From Crossaster papposus (Eukaryota > Echinodermata > Asteroidea > Velatida > Solasteridae): 64,000 nt of DNA. The notes beneath the pieces were generated by a model. That model did no database searches, had not been told where the DNA came from, and worked only from the letters and a program-made list of their open reading frames with translations. The translations under genes were made by a program, and so were the position numbers. The stretch's first letter is position 1; every line of letters begins with the position of its first letter. Below, piece by piece: positions 44,613 through 54,759 of the stretch. The stretch is taken from NCBI GenBank assembly GCA_037893245.1, contig JBAIAA010000738.1, forward strand, positions 372,001 to 436,000, written 5' to 3'.

Positions 44613-44962
44613 TCTTTCTTTTTTTTTTTTTGGTTTGTGGTTTGTGTATTGCAACAGTGGTTCTTTGTTTTTAGTTCACTCAGTGATTGATTATTACTGG
44701 TAATAATATGCCGTCCCCTTTTTCTCCCTTTTTTTGGAAGGGGAGCAGGGCATATTTTGTGTGCTATATTATGCACTTCATCAGTCACCATTCTTTCAGT
44801 TTACTTTTCTTTTTCCTTGTTTTTATATTTGTGTGTTGGTTTATATGACAGATTGCAAGGACAAATACCGGCTTTTGGGGGGTATTGATCGAAAGGAAGG
44901 CATCTTGACGTATTTATTTTGTTTTAGTCTTGAGAGCCATTTCTTTGATCATTGTTTTGTTC

Positions 44963-45374
44963 TTACAATAGTTCCAATAGGATTTGCACATTCTCCTCAT
45001 CCAGGTTGTTTCCTTCTTGGTTGGATTGTAGAGATGCTTTAGTCCTAGATCGATCATATTTTATGTTTTTGTGCCGTTTGTATGCCAACGGTTGGGTATC
45101 AAATATCCTACATGTATTTAGGTATTCGTTTTCACTAATCCAGTGCCAGTGTTTGAGGAGAGCCCGTTTGAGAGCTGGGTGCGCGACTCGTGGGTAGTAT
45201 GGTAGGACGAACACCAGTGGGGTATTGTGGTGTGGTTTTTTTTGTTTTTTTTCACGCTTAGAGTCCGCGGAAGGCTTGCCCCTTTGAGGAAGGGCAAGGT
45301 CTTCGTTTGTGTATCCGCGCTTTTTAAGTTGGTCCTTGAATAATTCAACCCTCTCCTCAAAGTCTTTTAAATGG
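44963..45374 (-). pseudogene. Penelope-like element RT C-terminal fragment
   Basis: A continuous minus-strand frame begins DFEERVELFKDQLKKRGY, crosses a Lys-rich linker and continues PLVFVLPYYPRVAHPALKRA, LLKHWHWISENEYL and PLAYKRHKNIKYDRSRTKAS to a stop at 44963. The pattern 'L..RGY... P.V..Y.P....LK..L.KHW..L...... P.(V)AY(K/R)R.KN(I/L).D.L(V/-)R(T/A)K' is that of the end of Penelope-like reverse transcriptases and related RT proteins. The palm domain and the GIY-YIG endonuclease are absent. It sits in the centre of the long-arm element and may have been captured by it. Confidence 0.65.
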
Positions 45375-46613
45375 GTACATAACGGTTGTTCCAGTCACTT
45401 TGCCCTTGATTAAGCCGCCAAATACCGACTTAGGGACTGTGCTGAATCTCTGTGCTGTATACAAGACTCTCTGCAAGATGCACCAAACACCTCTTCTTAT
45501 TAATAGGAAACTTTTGGGACATCTCATTTCACTGGGGTAACTAGTCAGGGTACATGTACATGTAGGGTAACTAGGTGTTATGAGTAATCACTTCTTAAAC
45601 AAAGACATAATTCATGTTGTTTTATGTTATACGTATATCTCTAGGGTGGTGCTTTATGGATTCAATATGGGGCTTCGAATAATGACCTTTGACCTTTAAG
45701 GTCATATGTGGCGGTCAATTTGTATCCTACATTTATATCACAAGAATTTACATTTTTCTACTTCCAGTGTAATTATGACCATTTTGACACCAAGATCATA
45801 CAAGTACATATGTTGTTGCCGAGATACAATTTATAGTGTTTTAGTCCAGGGTCAATGACCTTTGACCTCTGCTCCTAGAATAAATATTAACTCCCATACC
45901 CGCCACGTAAGTTAAAATTAGTCTCTTCGATTTGTTTGTGCTCATTTTTATTTAATGATAATTTTCCTGTTATAAATATGACATTTTAGTAATAAAATAG
46001 TTTTTTGACCTTTGACCTCATTTTCGGAGGTCAGGATTTGGTCCCAAGGGTCAATAATTATTTGATGTCATCTTCTTTTGTAATTCTGTGCATTTTGACA
46101 CCAAGATCATCTCTATACCATATTTTGTTGCTGAAATATAATTTTTAGGGATTTAGGCAGGGGTCAATGACCTTTGACCTCTAATAAAAAAAGTTCCCCA
46201 ACCCCTATCCCTCCTTCCTTTTTTTTGGTAGTTGTCCATACCCATACCCACCAAAATCAGTTGAAATTAGCTTCTTTTAGGTTTTTTCACAGATTGGCTC
46301 AATATATGGCTAATTTAGGGTTACTAAAGGACAAGGAGGCGGAAGAAGCAACCAAGCAAGGGTGAATAAAAAATAAAAGGCAACACTTTTATTTGTATCC
46401 GACTCCGCCTTATTTCATCAAATTTCTTGAGAACGGAAGGTGCTATTTTTGCGGCTGTTGGTGTAAAAAAGCAATATGTATCACTAAAGAGTAAAATGGT
46501 AAGACATTTTTGCTGCAAATGACATAGTGTTTTTTATCGAAAAATAGATAGTGTTTGAAATCCATCAAACTCAGTCAAAGCGTGGCGGGCGCCACGGTAC
46601 GGGCCGGGTCTAG

Positions 46614-46770
46614 TCACTGATCTCTATAACTGGATAGGTCGAGCGGCTCTGCACGTGAAGCCATCAGCGGCCATATTGGGATATTAAAGACATTGCAGGC
46701 GTACACACGTTTGTATAGCGTACGACCGAGAAAACGAATGTAATATCACAGGAAACGAAGTTAACGTTAC
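46614..46770 (+). repeat. Dispersed repeat family 4, third copy
   Basis: It begins CACTGATCTCTATAACTGGA, then TAGGTCGAGCGGCTCTGC, GCGGCCATATTGGGATATT and ACATTGCAGGCGTACACACG. It is nearly identical to the complement of 24520-24679 and less similar to 22196-22300. Confidence 0.75.
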
Positions 46771-47688
46771 AAAAACGATCCAGTTTGATTAGGAAAATTA
46801 AGTTAAACATAATAACACCCAAGAATTACATGTATACGCCAAGTTTCAATGTTAATTAGGCCTATTTTTGGGAAAAGATATGAGACATTCGTGTGAGACG
46901 ATGCAATGCAGTGCAAAGTCTATGGGATATGTCGGACAAGTATTTTCAAGAATTTCCAACTTCTAAATTTGTTGGGGGAGTTTTGTTTTGTTGTTTTTTT
47001 GTTTTTGTTGGGGGGGGGGGGGGAAGAATTCCACATCATAACCTTATGCACAAACCATAGGAAAAGGCAAAACGAGTTTTTGGGGATTAAGGAAATTCTT
47101 GAAATTTTTTGTTTAATTTTATATCCAGACACTAAAAAGTGCCAGTTTTAAAAATAAAAAAATGTTGAAAAAATGGAAAAAATGTCAGTGTGTTTCAGAA
47201 AATTTAATTGGCACATCATGGTTTGTTCGTGGGGTTTTAAGGCAGTGTCCAGATTTAGAATCAACCTAATGTTTAGTAAATTTTTTAGAAAGGGTCCCAA
47301 AAATTCTTGCTAGATAAGTGGACAGAAAGAAAAAAAATTATGTGGTTTTGAGCTTAAACCATAGAGCTGTATAATAAAGATACAGCTCTATGGCTTAAAC
47401 TATGAACTTGAGAAACTTGAAATAAATCACAATTAAAAAAATCAATCACATGTGTAAATAATGACATAAGTCACACAATGGATTCAATTTTGCTTAATGC
47501 TTTTATTTTACATTGATACATTACATATAACATGTAATAACTACTGCCATAGTAACAATATGCTTATTATGTATTGTTTACTGATGTTAGAAAACCAAAT
47601 AAAAAACAATTAACCCCCGACTGTTTATGAATTGAAAACCAAAACAAAACTTGCGATGTTATTTTAGAATAATAATTGTTGATACTCC
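46771..47688. other. Non-coding A+T-rich stretch
   Basis: No gene is seen. A poly-G tract lies at 47011-47022. CATAGAGCTGTAT and its complement ATACAGCTCTATG at 47361-47393 form a short hairpin. Confidence 0.45.
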
Positions 47689-47690
47689 CA

Positions 47691-49912
47691 GTGGGCAAGT
47701 TGTTACCGGTTACCGATATTACCGGTAATATCACCCCAAAATTTGACTAAGTCCAAATTTTACCGATATTACCGTGTTATTACCCAAATGATATTACCGG
47801 TGTGATAATGAAATTGTTATAAATTCCTTAATATTTGTTTTTTTAATATAAGGATTGGATCTAATTGATCCTTGAGACCGACAGGATCTGTTTCTGATGA
47901 GAAAAACTCTTGAAAAATGGTGCACCGGTCTACCAAATTTCAAAGTCCAAATATAACCGTTATTACCCTGTTGAAACCAACATGTTACCGAGTAACAACA
48001 GGATAATACAGGTAATATGGGTAATGTGGTGAAAGGGTTGAATTGGTTATAACATCGGGAACTTGAGTAATAACAGTAACATTTCCAAGTTCTAATATTA
48101 CTGTTATTACCCTGTTGAAACCGACATTTTACCGAGTAACAACAGGATAATACAGGTAATGTGGGTAATGATGAAAGGCTTGAATTGGTTATAACATTGG
48201 GAACTTGAGTAATAACAGTAAAATTATAGCAATCCTAGCAACATTTCCAAGTTCAAATATTACTGTTGTTACCCTGTTGAAACCAACATGTTACCGAGTA
48301 ACAACAGGTTAATACAGGTAATATGGGTAATGTGGTGAAAGGGTTGAATTGGTTATAACATCGGGAACTTGAGTAATAACAGTAACATTTCCAAGTTCTA
48401 ATATTACTGTTATTACCCTGTTGAAACCGACATTTTACCGAGTAACAACAGGATAATACAGGTAATGTGGGTAATGATGAAAGGCTTGAATTGGTTATAA
48501 CATTGGGAACTTGAGTAATAACAGTAAAATTATAGCAATCCAAGCTAATAATTTCCAAGTTCAAAGATTACTGTTATTACCCTGTTGAAACCGACATTTT
48601 AGCGAGTTATAACAGGGTAATAAGAGGTAATGGGTAACAATTTACCGAGTTAATAACATGAAAATGCCAGAAATATCGGTTACATTCTCCCTGGTAATAT
48701 TTGGTAAATGGGGTAATATCAGGTGGTAATAACACGGCAATGCCAGAAATATCAGTTACATTCTCTGATATTGGGTAAATAGGGTAATATCGGGTGACCT
48801 CAATTTACATGTTGACCCCAAGTGGGCGTGATAAACCTTGGTGAAACAATTTTGTCACTTTTTTTCTACATGAACGTTATGTTTTGCGAAATAGCGATAC
48901 GTTTAGGGTGTTTTCGTAGAGATAATTGTGTAATATTTATTTACTCCAAGTCTCAAAGAATTTGCCAAAAAACCAACACACAAATAAATTAACAACAAAT
49001 TAATTGCAAACTAGCTGTGATTACAGACAGCGGTGATATTGGGCACATATATAGAATTTAAGTACACGCTAAGATTGTAGGCTCAGAAGAGTCATTGATG
49101 TTTATATGTGTATACATTGTAGTATTGTTCCAGTAGTATCGTAATATTAGTATTAACCAATATAATTAACCAATTAACCAACAAATTAACCAATATTGGG
49201 TAAATGGGGTAATATCGGGTAGTAATAACGATGCAATGCCAGAAATATCGGTAACATTATCCCTGGTAATATTGGGTAATAACGGTAATATATCGGTAAT
49301 ATTCTCCCTGGTAATTTCGGGTAAATGGGGTAATATCGGGTAGTAATAAAAATGCAATGCCAGAAATATCGGGTAAAATAGGTAATATCGGCTAGTAATA
49401 ACAATGCAATGCCAAAAATATCGGGTAATATCGGGTGGTAATAACAATGCACTGCCATAAATATCGGGTAAATGGGGTAATATCGGGTGGTAATAACAAT
49501 GCAATGCCAGAAATATCGGATAAAAGAGGTAATATCGGGTGGTAATAACAATGCAATGCCAGAAATATCGGGTAAAAGAGGTAATATCGGGCGGTAATAA
49601 CAATGCAATGCCAGAAATATCGGTAATCTCCCTGGCAATATCGGGTAAATGGGGTAATATCGGGTGGTAATAACGTGCAATGCCAGAAATATCGGTAACA
49701 TTCTCCCGGGTAACAGTGGGTAAATGTGGTAATATCGGCTGGTAATAACGGGGAAATGTTCGTCTACTATTTCCCCGTTATTACTCGGTGATATTACCCG
49801 TAATAACGCGTTATTACTCGTTACAACCCGGGTAATATCGGTACGTTACCCAGTAATAACTAGCGTTATTACTCGTTACAACCCGGGTAATATCGGGTAA
49901 AATGCCCACTGG
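47691..49912. mobile_element. 2.2-kb TIR element filled with GGTAAT-type tandem repeats
   Basis: The ends are CCCAGTGGGCA (left) and its complement TGCCCACTGGG (right), each followed inward by sequence containing CGATATTACC. The interior is almost entirely variants of GGTAATA / TATTACC. 47940-48600 has a 306-bp unit (two diverged halves of about 153 bp) repeated about twice. 49197-49740 has units of about 55 bp (CAATGCCAGAAATATCGGGT, then GGTAATATCGGGTGGTAATAA). 49760-49905 repeats ATTACTCGTTACAACCCGGG. The long minus-strand frames at 49166-49701 merely translate this repeat. No transposase is seen and the target duplication is unclear. Confidence 0.78.
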
Positions 49913-50049
49913 GCTATGCAAAGATACATTTGACAGCATTCTTCACAGGCCAAATTTTAATAGGACACCCTTGTACGGCTCTAACTTTGAATTGTGAGTG
50001 TTTCTAGATATTTGTGCGATATGAACACAATATTTGTTTTGTAAGAAAG

Positions 50050-51495
50050 TGTGACACTGAGAAAATCACGATCTACAGGATGGTGTACGTTCAGTGCCTG
50101 ATTCATTTAATGGTGTTAACACGCAAAAACCTGAAAAGATACAAAAATACGATTTCCATATAAATACGTGTACACTGTACTATGCTTTGGAAAGTACCAA
50201 GTGAGCAAAGAACAATATAAAACGAAATATAAAAAGGAAAATGTCTTGCACGCGAATCACACAATTTACTCTAACTGTAAAGTTGTCATTGTCCTTAAAA
50301 GAAAATACAAGGCATGTAAATGCTTTAACTTGCATAGTCGAGAAAAGAAATAACTAAGTAAAAGTGCAATGACCTCTGTTGCTATGGAATTGACAAATCA
50401 AAGACTTAAATCAGTCCGCTCATCCTTATAACATAATGATCAAATAAAACTAAAGAATATATCAAAACATAGTAAAGAAAAAGGTAAATCTAATATGTTA
50501 TGATAATAATGAAGAATGAAGTAATGATGATAATCAATAAACAAAATAAATGAAACTACATGTATATGCTGTATCACTAATAAATATAATCAGACCCTAA
50601 AGGACTAGTGGGCCAGTCTAGTAAGATAACTGCCAGCACATGAAGTCTAATAAACAATAAAGCTAGTCCATGCCAGGGCAATAAAACTCATGGTCAACTT
50701 CCTGACCTGCTGTACTGGGGTATAGGCCACTTCTAAGAAACTGTGTGCACCTCATTAAATATGCAGCAACTTAAGGGAATAAGGGTTACACAGGGGCTAT
50801 CTACAGTGTACTATGGAGAGTTTGTACAGGACAAAGAAACTATGAATTTATACTCTAAAACTAGGAATCTAAGCGTGTAAATATAAAAGTGGTAAAATAC
50901 TAGAAAAGGCATAAATACAGTAGAACTGGGAAAACTATCCTTTACCTATTTTTAGGGGACTAACTATAACTTGAACTAAAAGATAAAGTGAATACATGTA
51001 CTAGTAACAGTATAAATCAAAGTAAGGTAAACTCAATTTTCCAAGTTCACGAAATGGAAAAATCTCTAATTCTAAGCAAGAAAAGGAATGATCTGCATGA
51101 ACATTTTCTATAACACAATCTGCAGAGACTTGAGACAAAACTATAGTAAGTACAATGTACTGTATAAGGAATTCTCTACTATCGCTGTTTAATTAACAAC
51201 TATATAGTATAAAATCAAAGTAATTTTCTTAACATAAAGAATCTGAGGAAAGTAGAATAACTTCTTAATACAATATGAATATAATATAAAAAATACACTT
51301 ACCCCAGCCAAGTTACTCTGTAGCCCTAATGAGGCGATGGCCTTAACTTTGGGACTGCTCTGCAAAGTGCATGTATGTGTTGTCCATCTCAATGCTGATG
51401 GGTGAATGACCCACTTGTAAAACCAGCACTGAGATCTATATCTTATATCAGGCGAGGGCGCTGTGCCAGGGTACTATGCAAATGAGCCTGTCACA
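50050..51495 (-). repeat. 3' LTR of the minus-strand Gypsy element (1,446 bp)
   Basis: It begins (minus strand) TGTGACAGGCTCATTTG and ends TCAGTGTCACA. It is preceded on the minus strand by a purine-rich tract AAGCAGGGGAG (51498-51508), the expected polypurine tract for plus-strand priming. Confidence 0.88.
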
Positions 51496-51605
51496 TACTC
51501 CCCTGCTTAAAGGTTGGCGTCTCGACAACCTCTACTAACTATACATAACGAATAAGAAATGTTTAATACAAATATAAAAGCGGTATAAACTATACAAAAA
51601 AACCA

Positions 51606-54278
51606 TTATCTTGGCTGGACTCCTGCCAACATCTGTGCTAGCAGCAACTGGGTTCGGCTGATGTCTGCTAATACACGAGGATCCACAGCTAGTGCTGAAG
51701 CCGGAGCGAGCATTACGGGTACCTCCGACTGAATTATAGACTTGGGCAGGTGATGGGGATTGGAGTGATGGCCTGCTCCAGTACGGTTCGATTGACGAAT
51801 TTCAACTTGTGGCTCACCTGGGCCATCACTGGTGTCGTTTTCTTGGACAGGCTCTTGTGTTATTTCGTCCTCTTCCAGAATGTGTGCTGGCTTTGCATCG
51901 GCTGGACCAACTAGCTGCCCTGTGGAGTGCGATGCTAGATGAAGCTGCTCCCCTGCTTTGTGTGAAGCTGTGGGTTCCTCCTCTGGCTCAACACTCTGGT
52001 TGATGACTGGCATATCTGGGGCCTCCTCTGGATGTGTCACTATGAAAAGAAGTTCATCCTCCTTCCCATCTGCATCTCTCATAATCTGGTCTGGTCGTGG
52101 TTTACACCGTCTATCCCAGAAGCGCCAGAGTGGTCCGATGTATTGGTCGCTTCTTTGAAGTGCAGCGAGGTCTTCGGTACGGATGGATGGCAGCGTTGCT
52201 GTTGCCTTGGGCGCCGTCACAGATGGCCTGGCCCGAACCTCGTCCAATCCTGCCTCTTCCAGGGTATCTCTTATGTGCCGCCTCAGAACGGGTGGGACAC
52301 AAGTAGAAGTGGGGAGTACAGTGTCTGCCGTAGTCTCCTCGAACCGGACCGTCTGTGGTTCATTTCCATGATTAGTCTTCCTGCTCAAGGCATCGGCATT
52401 TGTGTTGTTACGGCCAGGTTTGTACTTGATACTAAACCGAAACTGTGCCAGCTCCGCAGCCCATCTGGTCTCAATGGCGCCCAATTTAGAGTTGGTCTTG
52501 AGGTAGCTCGATATCAGGGGATTGTTGTCTGTATAGACAACAAAGTCGGCCCCTAACAGAAAGTCACGGAACTTTACAGTTATTGCCCACCGCAGTGCCA
52601 ACAACTCTAACTTCATGCTGCTGTAATTGTCCATATTCCGCTCGCTTCCTCTAAGCCCTCTGCTAGCGTATCCAAGAACTACACGACTAGTGTCCTGTTC
52701 CTGAGAAAGAACAACACCAAGACCAAGGTGGCTGGCGTCAACTTCTAGGATAAATGGACGTTTGAAGTCTGGATAGCCAAGGAGTGGAGCGGTCGTTAGA
52801 AGCGACTTCAATTGATTGAAGGAGACTTCACAGGCTTCGTTCCAAGCTTCGGGAAATTTACCCTGAGGTGGTACAACTCTCTTACCCTTCTTTTTCTTCG
52901 GACCACCAAGTAGTGCATGGAGTGGAGCAGCGACCTTAGCGAAACCTTGAACAAAGCGGCGGTAGTAGCTTGCAAGGCCCAAGAAACTTCGAAGTTCACC
53001 TTCATTGGTCGGTCTTTTCCACTCGGCCACAGCTCGGATCTTCTCCGCATCTGGTGCAATTCCATTCGCTGATACTTCATGGCCCAGGTACTTCAACCTC
53101 TTGGCAAACCAATGGCACTTCTCGGGTTTCACCATCAAATTGAACTTCTGCAGGCGATCAAGCACCATCTGGAGTCGCTCGAGTGTCTCGTCAAACGTCC
53201 TGCCAAACACAAGAATATCGTCGAGGTAGACAATCAGGGACTGGAAATTCTTATCTCCAAAAGCCTTGTCCATTAGACGCATGAAGGTTGCTGGAGCATT
53301 GCAGAGGCCAAACGGCATTCGAGTAAACTCGTACAAACCGCCTGTACCGACACGAAAGGCTGTCTTTTCGATGTCTCTCTCTTCGACCGGAATTTGGTAG
53401 AAACCATGTGCAAGATCAAGACTGCAGAAGTACTTGGCTCCATTGAGTGCGTCGAGTGCTTCGTCAATCCGGGGAAGTGGGTATGCGTCTTTGTGTGTTT
53501 TTGCATTAAGTGCTCTATAGTCAACACACATTCTCAGCTTGCCATTGCCTTTCCGGACAAGAACTACTGGTGCAGCATATGGGCTTGAAGACTCCTGTAT
53601 TATGCCACGATCTAGAGATGCTTGGATGTGGTCTCTTACTTCAGGCCATAGGTGCGGGGGAATGCGTCTGTGCGGTACCTTTACTGGTATGTCGTCTGTG
53701 GTGATGATCCGGTGCTCTATCTGGTTGCAGAAGCCGATATCATCCTCATCTTTGCTAAAGACTTCACCATACCTAGACAGCAACTCTCTCAAATCTTGAC
53801 GCTGCTCGTCACTTATGTCCTCACCAATCGTTATCCTTGACATCAATTTGGATGTGGTGTCATCACTCTCGGGGTCTTTGTGTGCATAAACTTCACAGTC
53901 TGTCGCAAGGGTTTGGGGAAAGCAATACTCGGGGAATGCACGGGAGTGTACTGCAATTGGGGTCCTGGGTTGAAGGTACAAATCATCGTCGTTGAAGTTA
54001 GCTACTTGGACAGGGACTCTGCCAGTTTTATCAACACTAACGAGAGTCGGGGCGATCTTCAAACCTTTTGGGAGATGTTTCGTATGTACATCAAGCTCCT
54101 CCACCATTGCTTGATAGACATCGTTGCCGGCTGCAGGCTTCACAGAACACTGCACAACAAGTAAGGACATCGCTGGTACCAAAATTGGCTTCTGACTGAG
54201 AATGCGAACATTTCCAGGCTTGTCTGGTTCGAGAGAGGCACTCCTTACTTCCTCGTAGAGGGCTAATCGTTGGCCCAC
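51606..54278 (-). CDS. pol: Gypsy pol: RT and RNase H, integrase absent (890 aa)
   Basis: The RNA-dependent DNA polymerase copies the element. RT lies at about residues 190-400 with CVDYRALNAKT, SLDLAHGFYQIP (catalytic D288), MPFGLCNAPATFMRLMD and YLDD at 351-354. A connection segment (FLGLASYYRRFV) leads to RNase H at about 507-632, with D514 (EVDAS), E558 (KLELLAL), D584 (YTDNNPL) and D629 (NADALSR) all present. Family members next carry the H2C2 zinc-binding motif and integrase; here, after RPDQIMRDADG (about 738), the protein passes straight into an acidic, low-complexity tail with RQSNRTGAGHHSNPHHLP, which resembles the tail after integrase in related elements. An in-frame deletion is inferred. 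The N-terminal 180 residues continue the protease region. The start is not a true initiation site; entry is expected by frameshift from the protease frame. Confidence 0.88.
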   Translation of the reverse strand: MGQRLALYEEVRSASLEPDKPGNVRILSQKPILVPAMSLLVVQCSVKPAAGNDVYQAMVEELDVHTKHLPKGLKIAPTLVSVDKTGRVPVQVANFNDDDLYLQPRTPIAVHSRAFPEYCFPQTLATDCEVYAHKDPESDDTTSKLMSRITIGEDISDEQRQDLRELLSRYGEVFSKDEDDIGFCNQIEHRIITTDDIPVKVPHRRIPPHLWPEVRDHIQASLDRGIIQESSSPYAAPVVLVRKGNGKLRMCVDYRALNAKTHKDAYPLPRIDEALDALNGAKYFCSLDLAHGFYQIPVEERDIEKTAFRVGTGGLYEFTRMPFGLCNAPATFMRLMDKAFGDKNFQSLIVYLDDILVFGRTFDETLERLQMVLDRLQKFNLMVKPEKCHWFAKRLKYLGHEVSANGIAPDAEKIRAVAEWKRPTNEGELRSFLGLASYYRRFVQGFAKVAAPLHALLGGPKKKKGKRVVPPQGKFPEAWNEACEVSFNQLKSLLTTAPLLGYPDFKRPFILEVDASHLGLGVVLSQEQDTSRVVLGYASRGLRGSERNMDNYSSMKLELLALRWAITVKFRDFLLGADFVVYTDNNPLISSYLKTNSKLGAIETRWAAELAQFRFSIKYKPGRNNTNADALSRKTNHGNEPQTVRFEETTADTVLPTSTCVPPVLRRHIRDTLEEAGLDEVRARPSVTAPKATATLPSIRTEDLAALQRSDQYIGPLWRFWDRRCKPRPDQIMRDADGKEDELLFIVTHPEEAPDMPVINQSVEPEEEPTASHKAGEQLHLASHSTGQLVGPADAKPAHILEEDEITQEPVQENDTSDGPGEPQVEIRQSNRTGAGHHSNPHHLPKSIIQSEVPVMLAPASALAVDPRVLADISRTQLLLAQMLAGVQPR

Positions 54279-54745
54279 TCGGGTCCACTGGAGCTGTCCT
54301 TCAGGCTGTTCAGGAACCCTGGTCCAATCGTCTGCTGCAGAGTTTCTCTCATATCTCTGAAAATGTTCGAGCCAATAACTCCTGGTACTTCTCGTTTACG
54401 TTCGATCATCGCTGTGCCTACCGGGTCCTTTACTACTAGGAAACCCACTTTGTCGAAGGTTTGCCCTAACGCTTGGAGTGATAGCTCAATATAACCCAGA
54501 TAGGGGATTACAGCACCGTGGGCACCCGAGATGCGGAGCAAGGCATGAATGTCAACTAAATCTTCCTGGGAGAAGTTCTCTTTGAAGCAAGACTCAGTCA
54601 GCGTGGATACCTGGGCTCCAGTGTCAAGTAAGCATGTCACCTCGATACCTCCAATCTTCACCTGCGCTATTGGGCAGTCCCCTACTATCTTCTCAATAAT
54701 TGAGCCGCTGTCTTGTAAAACCCGGTGGCCTGTCGTTTGACTCAC
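54263..54745 (-). CDS. Gypsy aspartic protease (retropepsin), 160 aa
   Basis: This protease would cleave the Gag-Pol polyprotein. The active-site motif is LLDTGAQVS (D41-T42-G43), followed by the usual IPYLGYIEL and a PGVIGSNIFRD segment (GxNI(L/F) in place of the retroviral hGRD/N-type motif). The frame is one base behind gag, consistent with a -1 shift. The pol frame is one more base behind and overlaps its end by 16 nt (54263-54278). In this family protease and pol normally share one frame, so the second step is either a recent one-base mutation or an unusual arrangement. Stop codon TAG. Confidence 0.82.
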   Translation of the reverse strand: MSQTTGHRVLQDSGSIIEKIVGDCPIAQVKIGGIEVTCLLDTGAQVSTLTESCFKENFSQEDLVDIHALLRISGAHGAVIPYLGYIELSLQALGQTFDKVGFLVVKDPVGTAMIERKREVPGVIGSNIFRDMRETLQQTIGPGFLNSLKDSSSGPEWAND

Positions 54746-54759
54746 AATGGCAGGCCGTC

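Larger units (their letters stand above)
42219..46294. mobile_element. 4.1-kb element with long inverted arms carrying DR1 motifs
   Basis: The outer end CTGTGAAAAAATTTAAAAGA, followed by AGCTAATTTCAACTGAT, is inverted at 46230-46294. The arms extend inward for several hundred bases on each side (left about 42219-42660 and 43410-43700; right about 45660-46294). Each arm is itself a tandem array of about 157-bp units containing TATTTCAGCAACAAAATATG, GATGATCTTGGTGTCAAAAT and AGGTCAAAGGTCA. This is the structure of a foldback-like element. The middle holds a Penelope-like RT fragment. No transposase was found and no clear target duplication is visible. Confidence 0.75.

Noticed and set aside
49166..49701. 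Minus-strand open frames of 145 and 171 codons with YYPILPxLPDI-like repeats
   Set aside because: They are translations of the GGTAATATCGGG tandem repeat; two different frames are open over the same bases, as expected from a repeat whose units lack stops.
52032..52556. 174-codon plus-strand open frame
   Set aside because: It is antisense to the Gypsy pol frame, whose RNase H motifs are clear.
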